Made by a program: the position numbers and the translations under genes. The notes under the pieces were generated by a model. That model made no database searches, was not told where the DNA came from, and saw only the letters and a program-made list of their open reading frames with translations. A stretch of 41,988 nucleotides of DNA from Acholeplasmatales bacterium (GTDB lineage Bacteria; Bacillota_I; Bacilli_A; Izemoplasmatales; Hujiaoplasmataceae). The stretch is taken from positions 91,746 through 133,733 of the forward strand of contig DMTN01000039.1 in NCBI GenBank assembly GCA_003477305.1. Direction: 5' to 3'. Every line of letters begins with the position of its first letter. Position 1 is the stretch's first letter. This document shows positions 7,800-15,541 of this stretch, piece by piece.

Positions 7800-7828
7800 A
7801 AGACTTCCGCTTGCCGGAAGTCTTTTTT
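7800..7828 (+). terminator. terminator after the proline-rich membrane gene
   Basis: AAGACTTCCG (7800-7809) and CGGAAGTCTT (7815-7824) form a perfect 10-bp stem followed by T residues to 7828. Confidence 0.93.
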
Positions 7829-7991
7829 CTTGTGCTTCGCGTTCCAACCGCAATAGTATGATACAATGAGATTGCCAAAGACGATGCGTCAAGGTGGATC
7901 CCGGATCCGGGCGGCGGAACCTTGCCCCCGCATCGAGAGGCGGATCGCCCTCGCGGAGGATGTCCTGCGCGCATATAAAGGAGAACCCATC

Positions 7992-8405
7992 ATGAAGGAT
8001 GAAGACAAGTTCAAGGCACAAAAAAAACAGGATCTCGAAGAAAACGAGCGGAAGTACGGCAAGGAAGCCCGCGCGACATACGGCGAACCCGCCATCGACG
8101 CCTCAAACGCGCAGTACGCCGGGATGAATCCGGATGCCTACGCGAAGATGCAATCGATGTCATCCGAACTCATTCGGACCCTGCTTCAGGCGATGGATGA
8201 AGGCGATGTCAAAGGCGAAACCGCAAAGCGGCTGGTCCGTCTGCACAAGGACTGGCTGATGATCTTCTGGACGGAATACACGCCGGAAGCGCACCGTGGC
8301 CTCGGCGACGCCTATGTCGAAGACGATCGTTTCCGCGCCTTATACGACAAGTACCGCGAAGGCGCCGCGGCGTTTCTCCGCGACGCGATCCGCGCCAATA
8401 CCTGA
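7992..8405 (+). CDS. stand-alone TipAS antibiotic-recognition domain protein
   Basis: A 137-residue, mostly helical cytoplasmic protein matching the C-terminal TipAS domain of MerR-type TipA/Mta regulators, which binds thiopeptides and other ligands. Landmarks are the charged N-terminal helix KDEDKFKAQKKQ, YGEPAIDASNAQYAGM, LVRLHKDWL, YTPEAHRGLGDAYVEDDRF and the terminal AAAFLRDAI helix. The MerR DNA-binding and dimerisation part (about 110 aa) is absent. The ATG at 7992 is preceded by AAAGGAGAACCCATC. A longer in-frame start at 7866 would add 42 residues, but these lack a helix-turn-helix and look like leader sequence. It could be an antibiotic-binding decoy or a sensor acting with another protein. 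Single gene with its own terminator. Confidence 0.85.
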   Translation: MKDEDKFKAQKKQDLEENERKYGKEARATYGEPAIDASNAQYAGMNPDAYAKMQSMSSELIRTLLQAMDEGDVKGETAKRLVRLHKDWLMIFWTEYTPEAHRGLGDAYVEDDRFRALYDKYREGAAAFLRDAIRANT

Positions 8406-8415
8406 ATAGAGAAAA

Positions 8416-8445
8416 CTCGCACTTTTTGACAGTGCGAGCTTTTTT
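8416..8445 (+). terminator. terminator after the TipAS gene
   Basis: CTCGCACT (8416-8423) pairs with AGTGCGAG (8431-8438), then six T from 8440. Because it lies just past the convergent DUF2202 gene, it may act on both strands. Confidence 0.92.
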
Positions 8446-8459
8446 ATGGATGCTTGTGA

Positions 8460-9149
8460 TCAGACGATCGGGCAGACGCCGCCGTTGCCTTGCGAGCGGG
8501 AGCCGACGTTTTGGCTGCCTTGGCCATTTCCGCCCTGGCCGTTTCCGGTATTGCCGCCTTGATTGTAGCCGTTTCGGAAGATTTTCTTGAAGCCGTTCAT
8601 CATGTCCTGGCCGACGAACGTATAACGATCGCGGGAGAAGGCGTTCAGATGATTGACGGACGCGGTCTTCAGATACGAGAAGACGCTGGCGACATCCTCG
8701 GGCAGATCTGCCTGGGCGAGGAACACTTCATACATCGCGATGTTGGCCTGTTCTGCCGCGACGCCCGTGGCGAGCGCCGAAGTGATCGAATCGGGAACGA
8801 CGACCTGCGCAGCCGCGGTGTTCTCGGGGACTTCGATGCCGTAGGCTTCGAAGAGCGGGAGGAGCAGCGCGACGTGGGTCGCTTCCGCCGCGATGATGTT
8901 CGTGAACGGGCGGATGACGCCGTAGGTGTCGATGATCGCCTGATATTCGGCGAGAGCGAGCCATTCATCCTGAAGGGCGGCGGTGAGCATTTCTTCGAGG
9001 GTGTATCCATCGATGCCAAGCTCGGTGATGACTTCCGGAGTGACGGCGAAGTCGACGGGTTCCGCGTTGACCGCGGTGAGGGTTGCGCCGAAGCCGATCA
9101 AGGCGATGACGCCGGTGACGATGAGCGTTTTGACGATGTGCTTTTTCAT
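8460..9149 (-). CDS. exported DUF2202 ferritin-like protein
   Basis: A 229-residue secreted protein. Residues 1-30 are a signal peptide (KKH start, hydrophobic core, cleavage near AVNAEP). Residues about 45-180 match DUF2202, a ferritin-like four-helix bundle: EMLTAALQDEWLALAEYQAII and FTNIIAAEATHVALLLPLF carry the E...E and ExxH type residues that could form a di-metal site, and AAEQANIAMYEVFL and SVNHLNAFSRD give the second pair. The C-terminal 45 residues are a Gly/Asn/Gln-rich low-complexity tail with a single Cys in GVCPIV. AGGAGG precedes the ATG. Metal binding and function are inferred from fold resemblance only. Confidence 0.85.
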   Translation of the reverse strand: MKKHIVKTLIVTGVIALIGFGATLTAVNAEPVDFAVTPEVITELGIDGYTLEEMLTAALQDEWLALAEYQAIIDTYGVIRPFTNIIAAEATHVALLLPLFEAYGIEVPENTAAAQVVVPDSITSALATGVAAEQANIAMYEVFLAQADLPEDVASVFSYLKTASVNHLNAFSRDRYTFVGQDMMNGFKKIFRNGYNQGGNTGNGQGGNGQGSQNVGSRSQGNGGVCPIV

Positions 9150-9280
9150 GTGGTTGAACCTCCTGTGGTTCTTTCTGCAAAATATACGAGGCGCAACGGG
9201 CGGATATTGGGAAAGCCGAGAAACCTCACAGAAAACTCATTTTCGATCCCACCGACAAGGCATATCGGCCAATCGACATA

Positions 9281-9312
9281 TAAAACGGACGCACGGGATT
9301 CCCCTGCGTCCG
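9281..9312 (-). terminator. terminator after the GNAT gene
   Basis: On the minus strand CGGACGCA and TGCGTCCG (9286-9293 with 9305-9312) form a stem followed by TTTTA, 30 bases past the GNAT stop. Confidence 0.87.
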
Positions 9313-9341
9313 GTTGATTCTTCTCCTGTTCGGAAGATTCC

Positions 9342-10037
9342 TTACTCCTCGATGATGATGTCGGTACCGACGATCGCGACTTCGAAGCCGAGCGCGAGCG
9401 CGAGCTTCACCGAGGCGATGTTGTCGTCATCGCAGCGGAAGATCGGAATCCGTCCCATCGCGAGCGCCCGGTTCGAGATTTCGGCGACGGCCGCGGAGGC
9501 AGCGCCGGTGTTCCGATGTCGCGGCCCGGTGATGACGCCGATGTCGGCGATGTCATCGCCCCAGAACCAAAGCGAGGCGACGCCGACGAGTTCTTCGTCC
9601 TTGAATACGCCGATCACGAGATCGTCGTCGATCGCGACCTGTCCGTGCGCGAGTTCCGGTTCGGAACACGTCGTCTTCATCAATTCGAGGGCGTGCTTGT
9701 CCTTGCGCGTGAGCACGCGCAACGACGCGTGCTCGCAGCACGGCGGCTGCGGCAGCGGATGTTCGGTGTAGGTGACGACGCCGCGGTACAAGGCGAACCG
9801 TTCGTTGCCAAGGATGCGCTTGGCGATTTCGCGGTCGGACAGCTCCGGCGTGATGTTCGCGTTTTCGACTTTCGCAACCAGTTCGGGCGCGACGTCGAGG
9901 ACGATTCGGTCGTCCGATCGCCAAAGCGCGACCGGGTCGATCGGTCCCATCGTCTCATTTGCGTTGATCACGACCGGCTTGTTGAAATCCCAGTCGCGGT
10001 ATTTGTAAAAGCTGGAAAGAAAGCTGGTTTTACTCAT
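9342..10037 (-). CDS. GNAT family N-acetyltransferase
   Basis: A 231-residue protein. The C-terminal half (about 115-230) has a GNAT core: LVGVASLWFWGDDIADIGVIT as the central strands, PRHRNTGAASAAVAEI as acetyl-CoA pyrophosphate-loop motif A (Q/RxxGxG/A form), and RCDDDNIASVKLALALGFEV as motif B with the typical asparagine and A-x-x-L-GF ending. The N-terminal 110 residues are not assigned; the layout is like the two-part FR47/GNAT_acetyltr proteins. The acceptor is unknown. GGGGGA lies upstream of the ATG. Single gene, followed by its own terminator. Confidence 0.82.
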   Translation of the reverse strand: MSKTSFLSSFYKYRDWDFNKPVVINANETMGPIDPVALWRSDDRIVLDVAPELVAKVENANITPELSDREIAKRILGNERFALYRGVVTYTEHPLPQPPCCEHASLRVLTRKDKHALELMKTTCSEPELAHGQVAIDDDLVIGVFKDEELVGVASLWFWGDDIADIGVITGPRHRNTGAASAAVAEISNRALAMGRIPIFRCDDDNIASVKLALALGFEVAIVGTDIIIEE

Positions 10038-10086
10038 CGTGCCCGTCCCCCGATATGATCCATGATGCTATCTTCCATCTAAACAC

Positions 10087-10143
10087 AAAACGCCCTTTTT
10101 TTCCACCCCTTATTGCGTTTTCGGGTGGATGAAAGGGCGTTTT
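10087..10143 (-). terminator. long hairpin terminator after the uracil permease gene
   Basis: A 12-bp outer stem (AAAACGCCCTTT 10087-10098 with AAAGGGCGTTTT 10132-10143) encloses an inner CCACCC/GGGTGG stem. On the minus strand it ends the permease transcript with TTTT; it is symmetrical enough to work both ways. Confidence 0.88.
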
Positions 10144-10156
10144 CATTGAGGCTGGA

Positions 10157-11518
10157 TCAGATTTCGGCTTTCTTCTCCGCACGGGGGTCGAAGATCGAGA
10201 GAATCAGGTTCAACGCGATCCCGACGATCGAGGCCGTCGCGATCGCCGGCAGCTTGATGCCGAAGATGTCGATGAGCCCGCCGGCGAAGCCGTAGGTGCC
10301 GCCGATTCCGATCACCAGGATCACGGCGATGACGCCGAGGTTGCGGGCGCTGAAGAGGTTGACCTTCTTTTCGATCATGATCGCGATGCCCTGCGCGCCG
10401 ATGACGCCGAACAGGTACACCGAGGCGCCGCCCATGACGGCCGACGGGATCGTGCCGATCAGATTGGCGAGCGGGGTGAGAAACGAGAGCGCCATCGTCA
10501 GGATGGCCGCGGCGCCGAGCACCCAGATCGAGAAGTTCTTGGTGATGGCCATCGTCGAGATGTTCTCGCCGTAGTTCGTGCCGGCGGGGCCGCCGACGAG
10601 CGCGGAGACCATGTCGCCGACGCCGTCGCCGATCAGGTTGATGCCGAGCTTGTTCTGGATGTCGTATTCCTTGGCGCCTTTTTCACGGGCGAGGTTGTTC
10701 ACGTACAAGTCGAGCTGATAGAGGTGGGCGGTCGATTCGGGGATCGTGGCGAGCGCGATCGGCATGATCGCGAGCACGGCGGTCCAGGACGGGATCGGCA
10801 GGGTGAAGTGCGGGACGTTGACGACGCCTTCGGTGAAGACGCGCGAGAAGTTGACGAGCTCGGTTTTGAAGATGAGGTCGGAGAAGAGCGCGATGACATA
10901 GCCGATCAGGATGCCGAAGAGGATCGGCAGCTGGCTCGCGACGCCCTTCTTGAGGGCGACCGTGAGGATCAGGATCGTCATCAGGGTGATGAGGGCGACG
11001 ACCCAGGAGGCGGAGGAGGCGACTCCCCCGTTCATCCCGGCGGCTTGGGTGAGGGCGACGCCGGCGAGCGAGAAGCCGATGATCATCGCGATCGGTCCGG
11101 TGACGACCGGAGGCAGGACGCGATCGATGATCTTCGCTCCCCACTTGATGATCACGAGGCCGGCGGCGATCGAGACGAGGCCGGAGAGGATGATGCCGAA
11201 CTGGGCTTGTCCGATCAACGCGTCGGAGGCCGGCGTGCCGTAGGTCGCGCCGGTGATCCCGACGATCGCGGCGATGTAGGAGAAGCTCGACCCGTAGTAC
11301 AGCGGGATCTTGCCCTTGGTCACGAGGATGAAACAGAGGGTAGCGAAGCCGGATGCGAAGATGGTGGTCGAGATGTGGAAGCCGGTCAGCAGCGCGACGA
11401 GCACCGTCGCCGGGAACATGACCAGGATCTGCTGGAACGCGAAGAGGATCAGGCGTCCGAATGAGGGACGTTCGTCGGGGAGGTACCCGATGACAGCTTG
11501 TTTCTTGACGTTTTCCAT
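10157..11518 (-). CDS. uraA: uracil permease (UraA/PyrP, NCS2 family)
   Basis: A 453-residue H+-coupled nucleobase transporter of the NCS2 family with about 14 membrane segments. Characteristic stretches are FAFQQILVMFPATVLVALLTGF near the N terminus, PLYYGSSFSYIA, IKWGAKIIDRVLPPVVTGPIAMIIG, and GPAGTNYGENISTMAITKNFS, where the GEN-I motif carries the substrate-contacting Glu of UraA. Uracil specificity is supported by the PyrR-type attenuator in its leader. ATG 11518 follows an AAAAAGGAGAAGAACC ribosome site. Single gene between the leader and a strong terminator. Confidence 0.93.
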   Translation of the reverse strand: MENVKKQAVIGYLPDERPSFGRLILFAFQQILVMFPATVLVALLTGFHISTTIFASGFATLCFILVTKGKIPLYYGSSFSYIAAIVGITGATYGTPASDALIGQAQFGIILSGLVSIAAGLVIIKWGAKIIDRVLPPVVTGPIAMIIGFSLAGVALTQAAGMNGGVASSASWVVALITLMTILILTVALKKGVASQLPILFGILIGYVIALFSDLIFKTELVNFSRVFTEGVVNVPHFTLPIPSWTAVLAIMPIALATIPESTAHLYQLDLYVNNLAREKGAKEYDIQNKLGINLIGDGVGDMVSALVGGPAGTNYGENISTMAITKNFSIWVLGAAAILTMALSFLTPLANLIGTIPSAVMGGASVYLFGVIGAQGIAIMIEKKVNLFSARNLGVIAVILVIGIGGTYGFAGGLIDIFGIKLPAIATASIVGIALNLILSIFDPRAEKKAEI

Positions 11519-11562
11519 GGTTCTTCTCCTTTTTGCTCTCTGGATTTTTAGTCTCGGCCCGC

Positions 11563-11591
11563 AAAAAATAAAAGGACACGCAGGTGTCCTT
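11563..11591 (-). terminator. attenuator terminator in the uracil permease leader
   Basis: On the minus strand AAGGACAC and GTGTCCTT (11584-11591 and 11572-11579) form a stem followed by TTATTTTTT, about 45 bases before the permease ATG. Confidence 0.88.
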
Positions 11592-11615
11592 CAGAGGGTA
11601 TGTTGAAAGTGCGAA

Positions 11616-11648
11616 CCCTTGCGACGCTCACGGGCGTCGATTAAAGGA
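11616..11648 (-). promoter_or_regulatory. PyrR-binding RNA hairpin (pyrimidine attenuation)
   Basis: In the minus-strand transcript a 6-bp stem CGACGC/GCGTCG carries the hexaloop CCGTGA, which fits the PyrR consensus loop CNGNGA. Below it a purine-rich AAU bulge on the 5' side and a lower CCTTT/AAGGG stem complete the known PyrR anti-antiterminator architecture. The downstream terminator would form when PyrR-UMP holds this hairpin. The AAGGGT 3' arm can alternatively pair with ACCCT near 11596-11600. No pyrR gene is in the window. Confidence 0.75.
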
Positions 11649-11662
11649 CCTAAACTACAATC

Positions 11663-11690
11663 ATTATACCAGTTCGGAAAAAAAACGCAA
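11663..11690 (-). promoter_or_regulatory. uraA: extended -10 promoter of the uracil permease gene
   Basis: On the minus strand TTGCGT (11685-11690), 16-base spacer and TATAAT (11663-11668) preceded by TGG, an extended -10. Confidence 0.8.
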
Positions 11691-11736
11691 CCACTTTTCG
11701 AACGAATTTCAATGAAACGAATTCAACCGTTTTCCG

Positions 11737-12270
11737 TCAGTGGCGGTTCGGAAAAACGAGGAAGATTTCATCGACCGCGGCATCGCGGTCGAACTCGAAC
11801 GCGACGGAATGCCAGACCATGTTTTCGGTCATTCCGTCGATCGGATAGAGTTCCTCTGTGAGAATCCGCAGGGTCCCATCCGTCAGATAGGTCCGCCAGA
11901 TCGCCGGTCGGATCGAACCCGACGTTTCGACGAATGTGACGAAGGCGAGCCCGTGCCGATCGAAGTAGTCTTCGTCATACCCGTGATACGCTTCTTCAAA
12001 ATCGTCTTTCGCATCGTTTTCGAGCGTTACAACCGTTTCCGCATACCAAAGGGAGAATGATTCGTGGTCATCAAACCAGGCGGAGTGGTCCAGATGGTCT
12101 TCCGGTTCGTCGCTTCCCAGCGGCGTCAAGGGCAGGCTGACCAATCGGAAGTTGACGCGGTCGGCGCGCGATGGAAGGTCCGCCGGACGCTCGCGCACGT
12201 ATCCGAAGGGAACGCATGCGACCAGCAGAAAGAACAACGGGAGGATCAACCCGATCAGCATTCGTCTCAC
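11737..12270 (-). CDS. lipoprotein of unknown function in the ECF sigma operon
   Basis: A 177-residue predicted lipoprotein. The signal peptide MRRMLIGLILPLFFLLVAC ends in the lipobox LVAC (Cys19). The mature part is acidic and rich in aromatic residues (DHSAWFDDHESFSLWYAE, YHGYDEDYFDRHG) with no family that I recognise. It ends VDEIFLVFPNRH. It starts 7 bases after the upstream 2-TM gene, so it belongs to the operon headed by the ECF sigma factor, and an outer-surface sensory or target role is possible but not shown. Confidence 0.72.
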   Translation of the reverse strand: MRRMLIGLILPLFFLLVACVPFGYVRERPADLPSRADRVNFRLVSLPLTPLGSDEPEDHLDHSAWFDDHESFSLWYAETVVTLENDAKDDFEEAYHGYDEDYFDRHGLAFVTFVETSGSIRPAIWRTYLTDGTLRILTEELYPIDGMTENMVWHSVAFEFDRDAAVDEIFLVFPNRH

Positions 12271-12277
12271 CCGATCA

Positions 12278-12640
12278 TTACCCTTTCGTGTCAGGTCGAC
12301 GCACCTTCATCCGCCACCGGAGCAGCAATCCCGTCGCAACGAGAAGGGAGAATCCGAAAAAGAGGAGTGTTCGGCCGATCTGGATTCGCTCTCGGGCGTC
12401 AAGACCGGTGAGGAGGTCCAATTCCGCATAGACCTGCCATTGTGTGAGGAGCACGATTCCCGAGCCGACCATCATGAAGGCGGCGACGCATTCAATCGCC
12501 ACGCTGACGAAAAACGCAAGATCGGACACCCTGCGACGCACCTTCGAGAACACCAGTCGTGACTTGATCCGATCAAGCAAAAAGGGTGTGTCAAGACATG
12601 CGCGATAGCTGGTGCGATAGGCTTTTTTCCAGAGGTACAT
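12278..12640 (-). CDS. two-helix membrane protein, possible anti-sigma factor
   Basis: A 120-residue protein with a basic, aromatic N-terminal about 38 residues (WKKAYRTSYRACLDTPFLLDRIKSR) and two hydrophobic helices at about 42-66 and 88-106, ending in a basic RWRMKVRRPD tail, which would place both ends in the cytoplasm. It starts one base after the stop of the ECF sigma gene. Position and topology fit an anti-sigma factor, but the zinc-binding HxxxCxxC motif is absent and no family is recognised. Confidence 0.65.
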   Translation of the reverse strand: MYLWKKAYRTSYRACLDTPFLLDRIKSRLVFSKVRRRVSDLAFFVSVAIECVAAFMMVGSGIVLLTQWQVYAELDLLTGLDARERIQIGRTLLFFGFSLLVATGLLLRWRMKVRRPDTKG

Positions 12641-12641
12641 G

Positions 12642-13160
12642 TCAGAGCGCTCCTTTCCGATACTGCTTCTTCAACTTTTCCACCGCATCGTAATAAGCTT
12701 TCGTGACGACGCTCATCGTTTTTCCGGTCATGTCGGCGATGTCCCGAAACGTCATCCGATGGACGATTTTCAGATTCACGACGTGGTTTTCGAACGGTGG
12801 GAGGATCCCGTTGAAATCGAATCGTTCCGGAACGTAGTCCGGACCGGCGTCGACGAGTTCCGCCGTCAATTCCACGGCGTTTTGCGTCGGATCGCGTTTC
12901 ATCTGCCGAAGGTGGTCGAGGGCGAGACGTTCCGCCATCGTGATGAACCAGGCTTGGAAGCGATTCGGATCGGACAGTTTTCCGATGTTTTCGTACATCT
13001 TGACGAATGCCTCCTGGACCAGATCTTCGGCCGCGCCGCGATCTTTCACAAGCGTGTAAGCCAAATAGTGGATGAGCCGCGCGTAGGTGTAGTATGTTTC
13101 GTTGAAAGCGTCCTCGTCACCGGCGGAAAGCCGCCGGACGGTTTCGGTCGAAATCTTCAT
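12642..13160 (-). CDS. ECF-type RNA polymerase sigma factor
   Basis: A 172-residue sigma-70 family protein of extracytoplasmic-function size. Region 2 is recognisable in FNETYYTYARLIHYLAYTLVKDRGAAEDLVQEAFVKMYENI (DLVQEAF core), and region 4 in HRMTFRDIADMTGKTMSVVTKAYYDAVEKLKK (helix-turn-helix). The connecting linker is short. ATG 13160 is chosen because AAGGAG lies 8 bases upstream; the frame stays open further upstream without a site. It heads an operon with a 2-TM protein and a lipoprotein, a common arrangement for sigma/anti-sigma modules. Confidence 0.88.
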   Translation of the reverse strand: MKISTETVRRLSAGDEDAFNETYYTYARLIHYLAYTLVKDRGAAEDLVQEAFVKMYENIGKLSDPNRFQAWFITMAERLALDHLRQMKRDPTQNAVELTAELVDAGPDYVPERFDFNGILPPFENHVVNLKIVHRMTFRDIADMTGKTMSVVTKAYYDAVEKLKKQYRKGAL

Positions 13161-13220
13161 GGCATCCGCTCCTTCCATATATATAGACGCTTGCGGGACC
13201 GCTTTTTTTGCGGGTTTTCG

Positions 13221-13248
13221 AAAAAACCGACCCGCGAAGGGTCGGTTT
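13221..13248 (-). terminator. terminator of the pit operon
   Basis: On the minus strand AAACCGACCC and GGGTCGGTTT form a 10-bp stem with loop TTCGC, followed by TTT; it starts 5 bases after the nucleotidyltransferase stop. Confidence 0.9.
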
Positions 13249-13252
13249 GAGA

Positions 13253-13813
13253 TCATTTCAACAGTTCGCGGATCGCTTCCGCCTTCTCCAAATCGATCCC
13301 CATCAGGTGGATCAACTGGTCGATGCGGCCGGGATGGGTCGCGCCGGTCTTCTTGAACTGGTCGGCGATGAGCTTTGCCTTCCAGACCTTTCCGGGCATC
13401 AGGAAATAGAGGACGAGCCAGTCGTCAAGCGACATGAACGGAACGGTCACGTCCCCGATCACGCGCAGGTCGATGGGCGTCGTCTCATCAAACGGATACT
13501 GATAGGGCGTGCGGTCCTTGATGATCTTGAGGCCGGCCATCAGGTCGACTTCGACGGACCCGACCATCATCTCCGTGAAGGAATAGGACTGGTAATGGTA
13601 GGACGGGTCGGACGCATGTTTCGCGCCGATCGCCTCGAACACCTCGAGGGCTTCCTCGGCGTCGCGGGTTTCGAAGATGATGTCGAGGTCGTTCGGTTCG
13701 ACCGCAAAGCCGGCCGCCTGCAGGAGCACCGAGCCGCCGATCGCCCAGCGGATCTTCGATTCGTTCAACGCTTTTCCGACCTTTTCGATCGTATTGATCA
13801 TGACATTGTTCAT
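13253..13813 (-). CDS. nucleotidyltransferase-fold protein
   Basis: A 186-residue cytoplasmic protein of the MNT/DUF1814-like nucleotidyltransferase superfamily. Motif WAIGGSVLL supplies the GGS of the active site, followed by PNDLDIIF, the DxD metal pair, and VEVDLMA, a likely third acidic residue. The remainder (PIDLRVIG, VPFMSLDDWLVLYFLM) resembles the substrate-binding half of AbiEii/kanamycin-type NTases. No partner antitoxin is adjacent, so a toxin role is not supported. GAGGAAGG precedes ATG 13813. It lies 23 bases after the DUF47 gene and so is probably cotranscribed with the phosphate transport genes. Confidence 0.75.
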   Translation of the reverse strand: MNNVMINTIEKVGKALNESKIRWAIGGSVLLQAAGFAVEPNDLDIIFETRDAEEALEVFEAIGAKHASDPSYHYQSYSFTEMMVGSVEVDLMAGLKIIKDRTPYQYPFDETTPIDLRVIGDVTVPFMSLDDWLVLYFLMPGKVWKAKLIADQFKKTGATHPGRIDQLIHLMGIDLEKAEAIRELLK

Positions 13814-13836
13814 GGGTTCACCTTCCTCAGATACGA

Positions 13837-14460
13837 TTAGAGATTCTTGAACATGGCCGTTTCGATTTCCTTCGAAACATGGCCGCAGGCGTCGCAGCAG
13901 TTTTCCAAGCGGAGGAACAAATCCTCCCAGATGAAGAGCTTGATCGGGTCCTTCTCGTTGACGAACAGTTTATGGACGGTTTCCGAATAGACGACGTCGC
14001 AGTCTTCTTCCAGCCGCAGGACGTCGAAGATGAGGTCTTTCATCTTGGCGGATTTCTTGAAATGGGCGAATTCTTCGAGCAGCGCCTTGAGCGAGACGAC
14101 GCTCTTGTGGATGAGGTCGGTGAAGAGCCGGGCCTCGGGGCGGATTTCGGTGACGTTGTACATGTACATCCTGAGGATGACTTCCTCGATCGAATCGGTC
14201 ACGTCGTCGATCGCTCTGAGGATCGCGAGGATGTCCTCGCGTTCGATCGGCGTGATGAACTCCTTGAAGAGGTTGGCGACGACGGTATGGCGTTCGACGT
14301 CGGCGGTATGTTCGATGTGATGCATCGCCCGCTTGTTTTCGAGCAGTCCGGACGGTTTGAAATTGGCGATGACTTCGGAAAGATACTCGGAAGCCTTGAC
14401 GCAGTAGACGGAAAGATCGACGAAGGAGGTGAAGTAATAGTTCTCTTTCAGCTTGTCCAT
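13837..14460 (-). CDS. DUF47 (PhoU-like) Pit accessory protein
   Basis: A 207-residue all-helical cytoplasmic protein of the DUF47/Pit accessory family, related to PhoU. MHHIEHTADVERHTVVANLFKEFITPIEREDILAILRAIDDVTDSIEE is the diagnostic part, with the E/D-rich PhoU-type metal residues (HIEHTAD, EREDI, DDVTD); a second set is LRLEEDCDVVYSE and ENCCDACGHVSKEIE. DUF47 proteins are thought to modulate the Pit channel; here it directly follows pit (15-base gap), the reverse of the more usual DUF47-pit order. AAAGGAGAAC precedes the ATG. Confidence 0.9.
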   Translation of the reverse strand: MDKLKENYYFTSFVDLSVYCVKASEYLSEVIANFKPSGLLENKRAMHHIEHTADVERHTVVANLFKEFITPIEREDILAILRAIDDVTDSIEEVILRMYMYNVTEIRPEARLFTDLIHKSVVSLKALLEEFAHFKKSAKMKDLIFDVLRLEEDCDVVYSETVHKLFVNEKDPIKLFIWEDLFLRLENCCDACGHVSKEIETAMFKNL

Positions 14461-14475
14461 GGGCGCGGTTCTCCT

Positions 14476-15522
14476 TTAAAAGACATTGATGAACAGTTTT
14501 GCCATGAGGAAGCCGATCAGGCCGCAACCGGGGAAGGTGAGCACCCAGGTGAGCGCAAGATCGCGGACGACGCTCCACTTCACGTTCGAGAGGCGCTTGG
14601 CGGCGCCGACGCCCATGATCGCGGTCGTCTTCATGTGCGTGGTGCTGACGGGGATCCCGAAGAGGGAAGAAACCAACAGACCGCCGGCCGCCGACATGTC
14701 GGATGCGAAGCCTTCGTATTCCTTGAGCTTGACCATGTCCATCCCGACCGTCTTGATGATGCGGTAGCCGCCCACGGAGGTGCCGAGGCCCATCACCAGC
14801 GACGTCAGGACCATCAGCCAGAGCGGGACCGCGAAACTGCCGGTGCCGACGTTCCCCTGCGCAAGGGCGATGCCGAGGAGGAACACGCCCATGAACTTCT
14901 GCCCGTCCTGGGCGCCGTGCATGAACGCCATCGAGGCGCCGCCGGCGACCTGCGCCTTGCGGAAGAAGGCGGTCGTCTTACGGCGGTTCATGCGCCGGCA
15001 GATGCGTTCGATGATTTTCACGAACAGCCAGCCGGTCCCGAAACCGAGCACGGTCGAGAGGCCGAGGCCGTAGAGCACCTTGACCCATTCGGCGCCGTTG
15101 ATCCCGGCGATGCCGCCCTGAAGGGCGATCGCGGCGCCGGAGATGCCGGCGATCAGCGCATGCGATTCCGAGGTGGGGATGCCGAAGTACCACGCGGCCG
15201 TCGCCCAGATGAGAATCCCGATCAGGGCGGCGCACAAGGCGGCAAGGGCGTCGGCGGGATTGTTCCCGAAATCGACGATTTTATAGAGTGTCGCGGCCAC
15301 GGAGGCATTCACCGAAGTCATCACGAGGACGCCGAGGAAGTTGAAGATCGCGGCCATCAAGACCGCCCGTTTCGGCGTCATCGCCTTGGTCGAGACGACC
15401 GTCGCGATCGCGTTCGGCGCGTCGGTCCAGCCGTTGATCATGATCACCAAAAGAACCAGGATGACGGTCACCGCCAGAATCCAGTTCTCGGCGAACGCTC
15501 TCATAAACTCGATCAATGTCAT
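14476..15522 (-). CDS. pit: Pit family inorganic phosphate transporter
   Basis: A 348-residue membrane protein of the PiT (PHO4) family, a cation-coupled phosphate symporter with about ten helices. The two inverted repeats show their signatures: GWTDAPNAIATVVSTKAM and FGIPTSESHALIAG in the first half, AFMHGAQDGQKFMG and FGIPVSTTHMKTTAIMGVG in the second. Start at ATG 15522, preceded by GACGAGG; an in-frame GTG five codons upstream (15537) lacks a site. It leads the operon pit-DUF47-nucleotidyltransferase. Confidence 0.95.
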   Translation of the reverse strand: MTLIEFMRAFAENWILAVTVILVLLVIMINGWTDAPNAIATVVSTKAMTPKRAVLMAAIFNFLGVLVMTSVNASVAATLYKIVDFGNNPADALAALCAALIGILIWATAAWYFGIPTSESHALIAGISGAAIALQGGIAGINGAEWVKVLYGLGLSTVLGFGTGWLFVKIIERICRRMNRRKTTAFFRKAQVAGGASMAFMHGAQDGQKFMGVFLLGIALAQGNVGTGSFAVPLWLMVLTSLVMGLGTSVGGYRIIKTVGMDMVKLKEYEGFASDMSAAGGLLVSSLFGIPVSTTHMKTTAIMGVGAAKRLSNVKWSVVRDLALTWVLTFPGCGLIGFLMAKLFINVF

Positions 15523-15541
15523 CAGGTACCTCGTCACACGG

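Noticed and set aside
7866..7991. Upstream extension of the TipAS gene as a missing MerR domain
   Set aside because: The 42 extra residues contain no helix-turn-helix, and the internal ATG at 7992 has a strong ribosome site.
8490..9317. 275-codon plus-strand frame opposite the DUF2202 gene
   Set aside because: No ribosome site or family; the minus-strand gene has a signal peptide and AGGAGG.
13253..13813. Nucleotidyltransferase as an AbiEii-type toxin
   Set aside because: No adjacent AbiEi-type antitoxin gene; neighbours are phosphate transport genes in the same operon.
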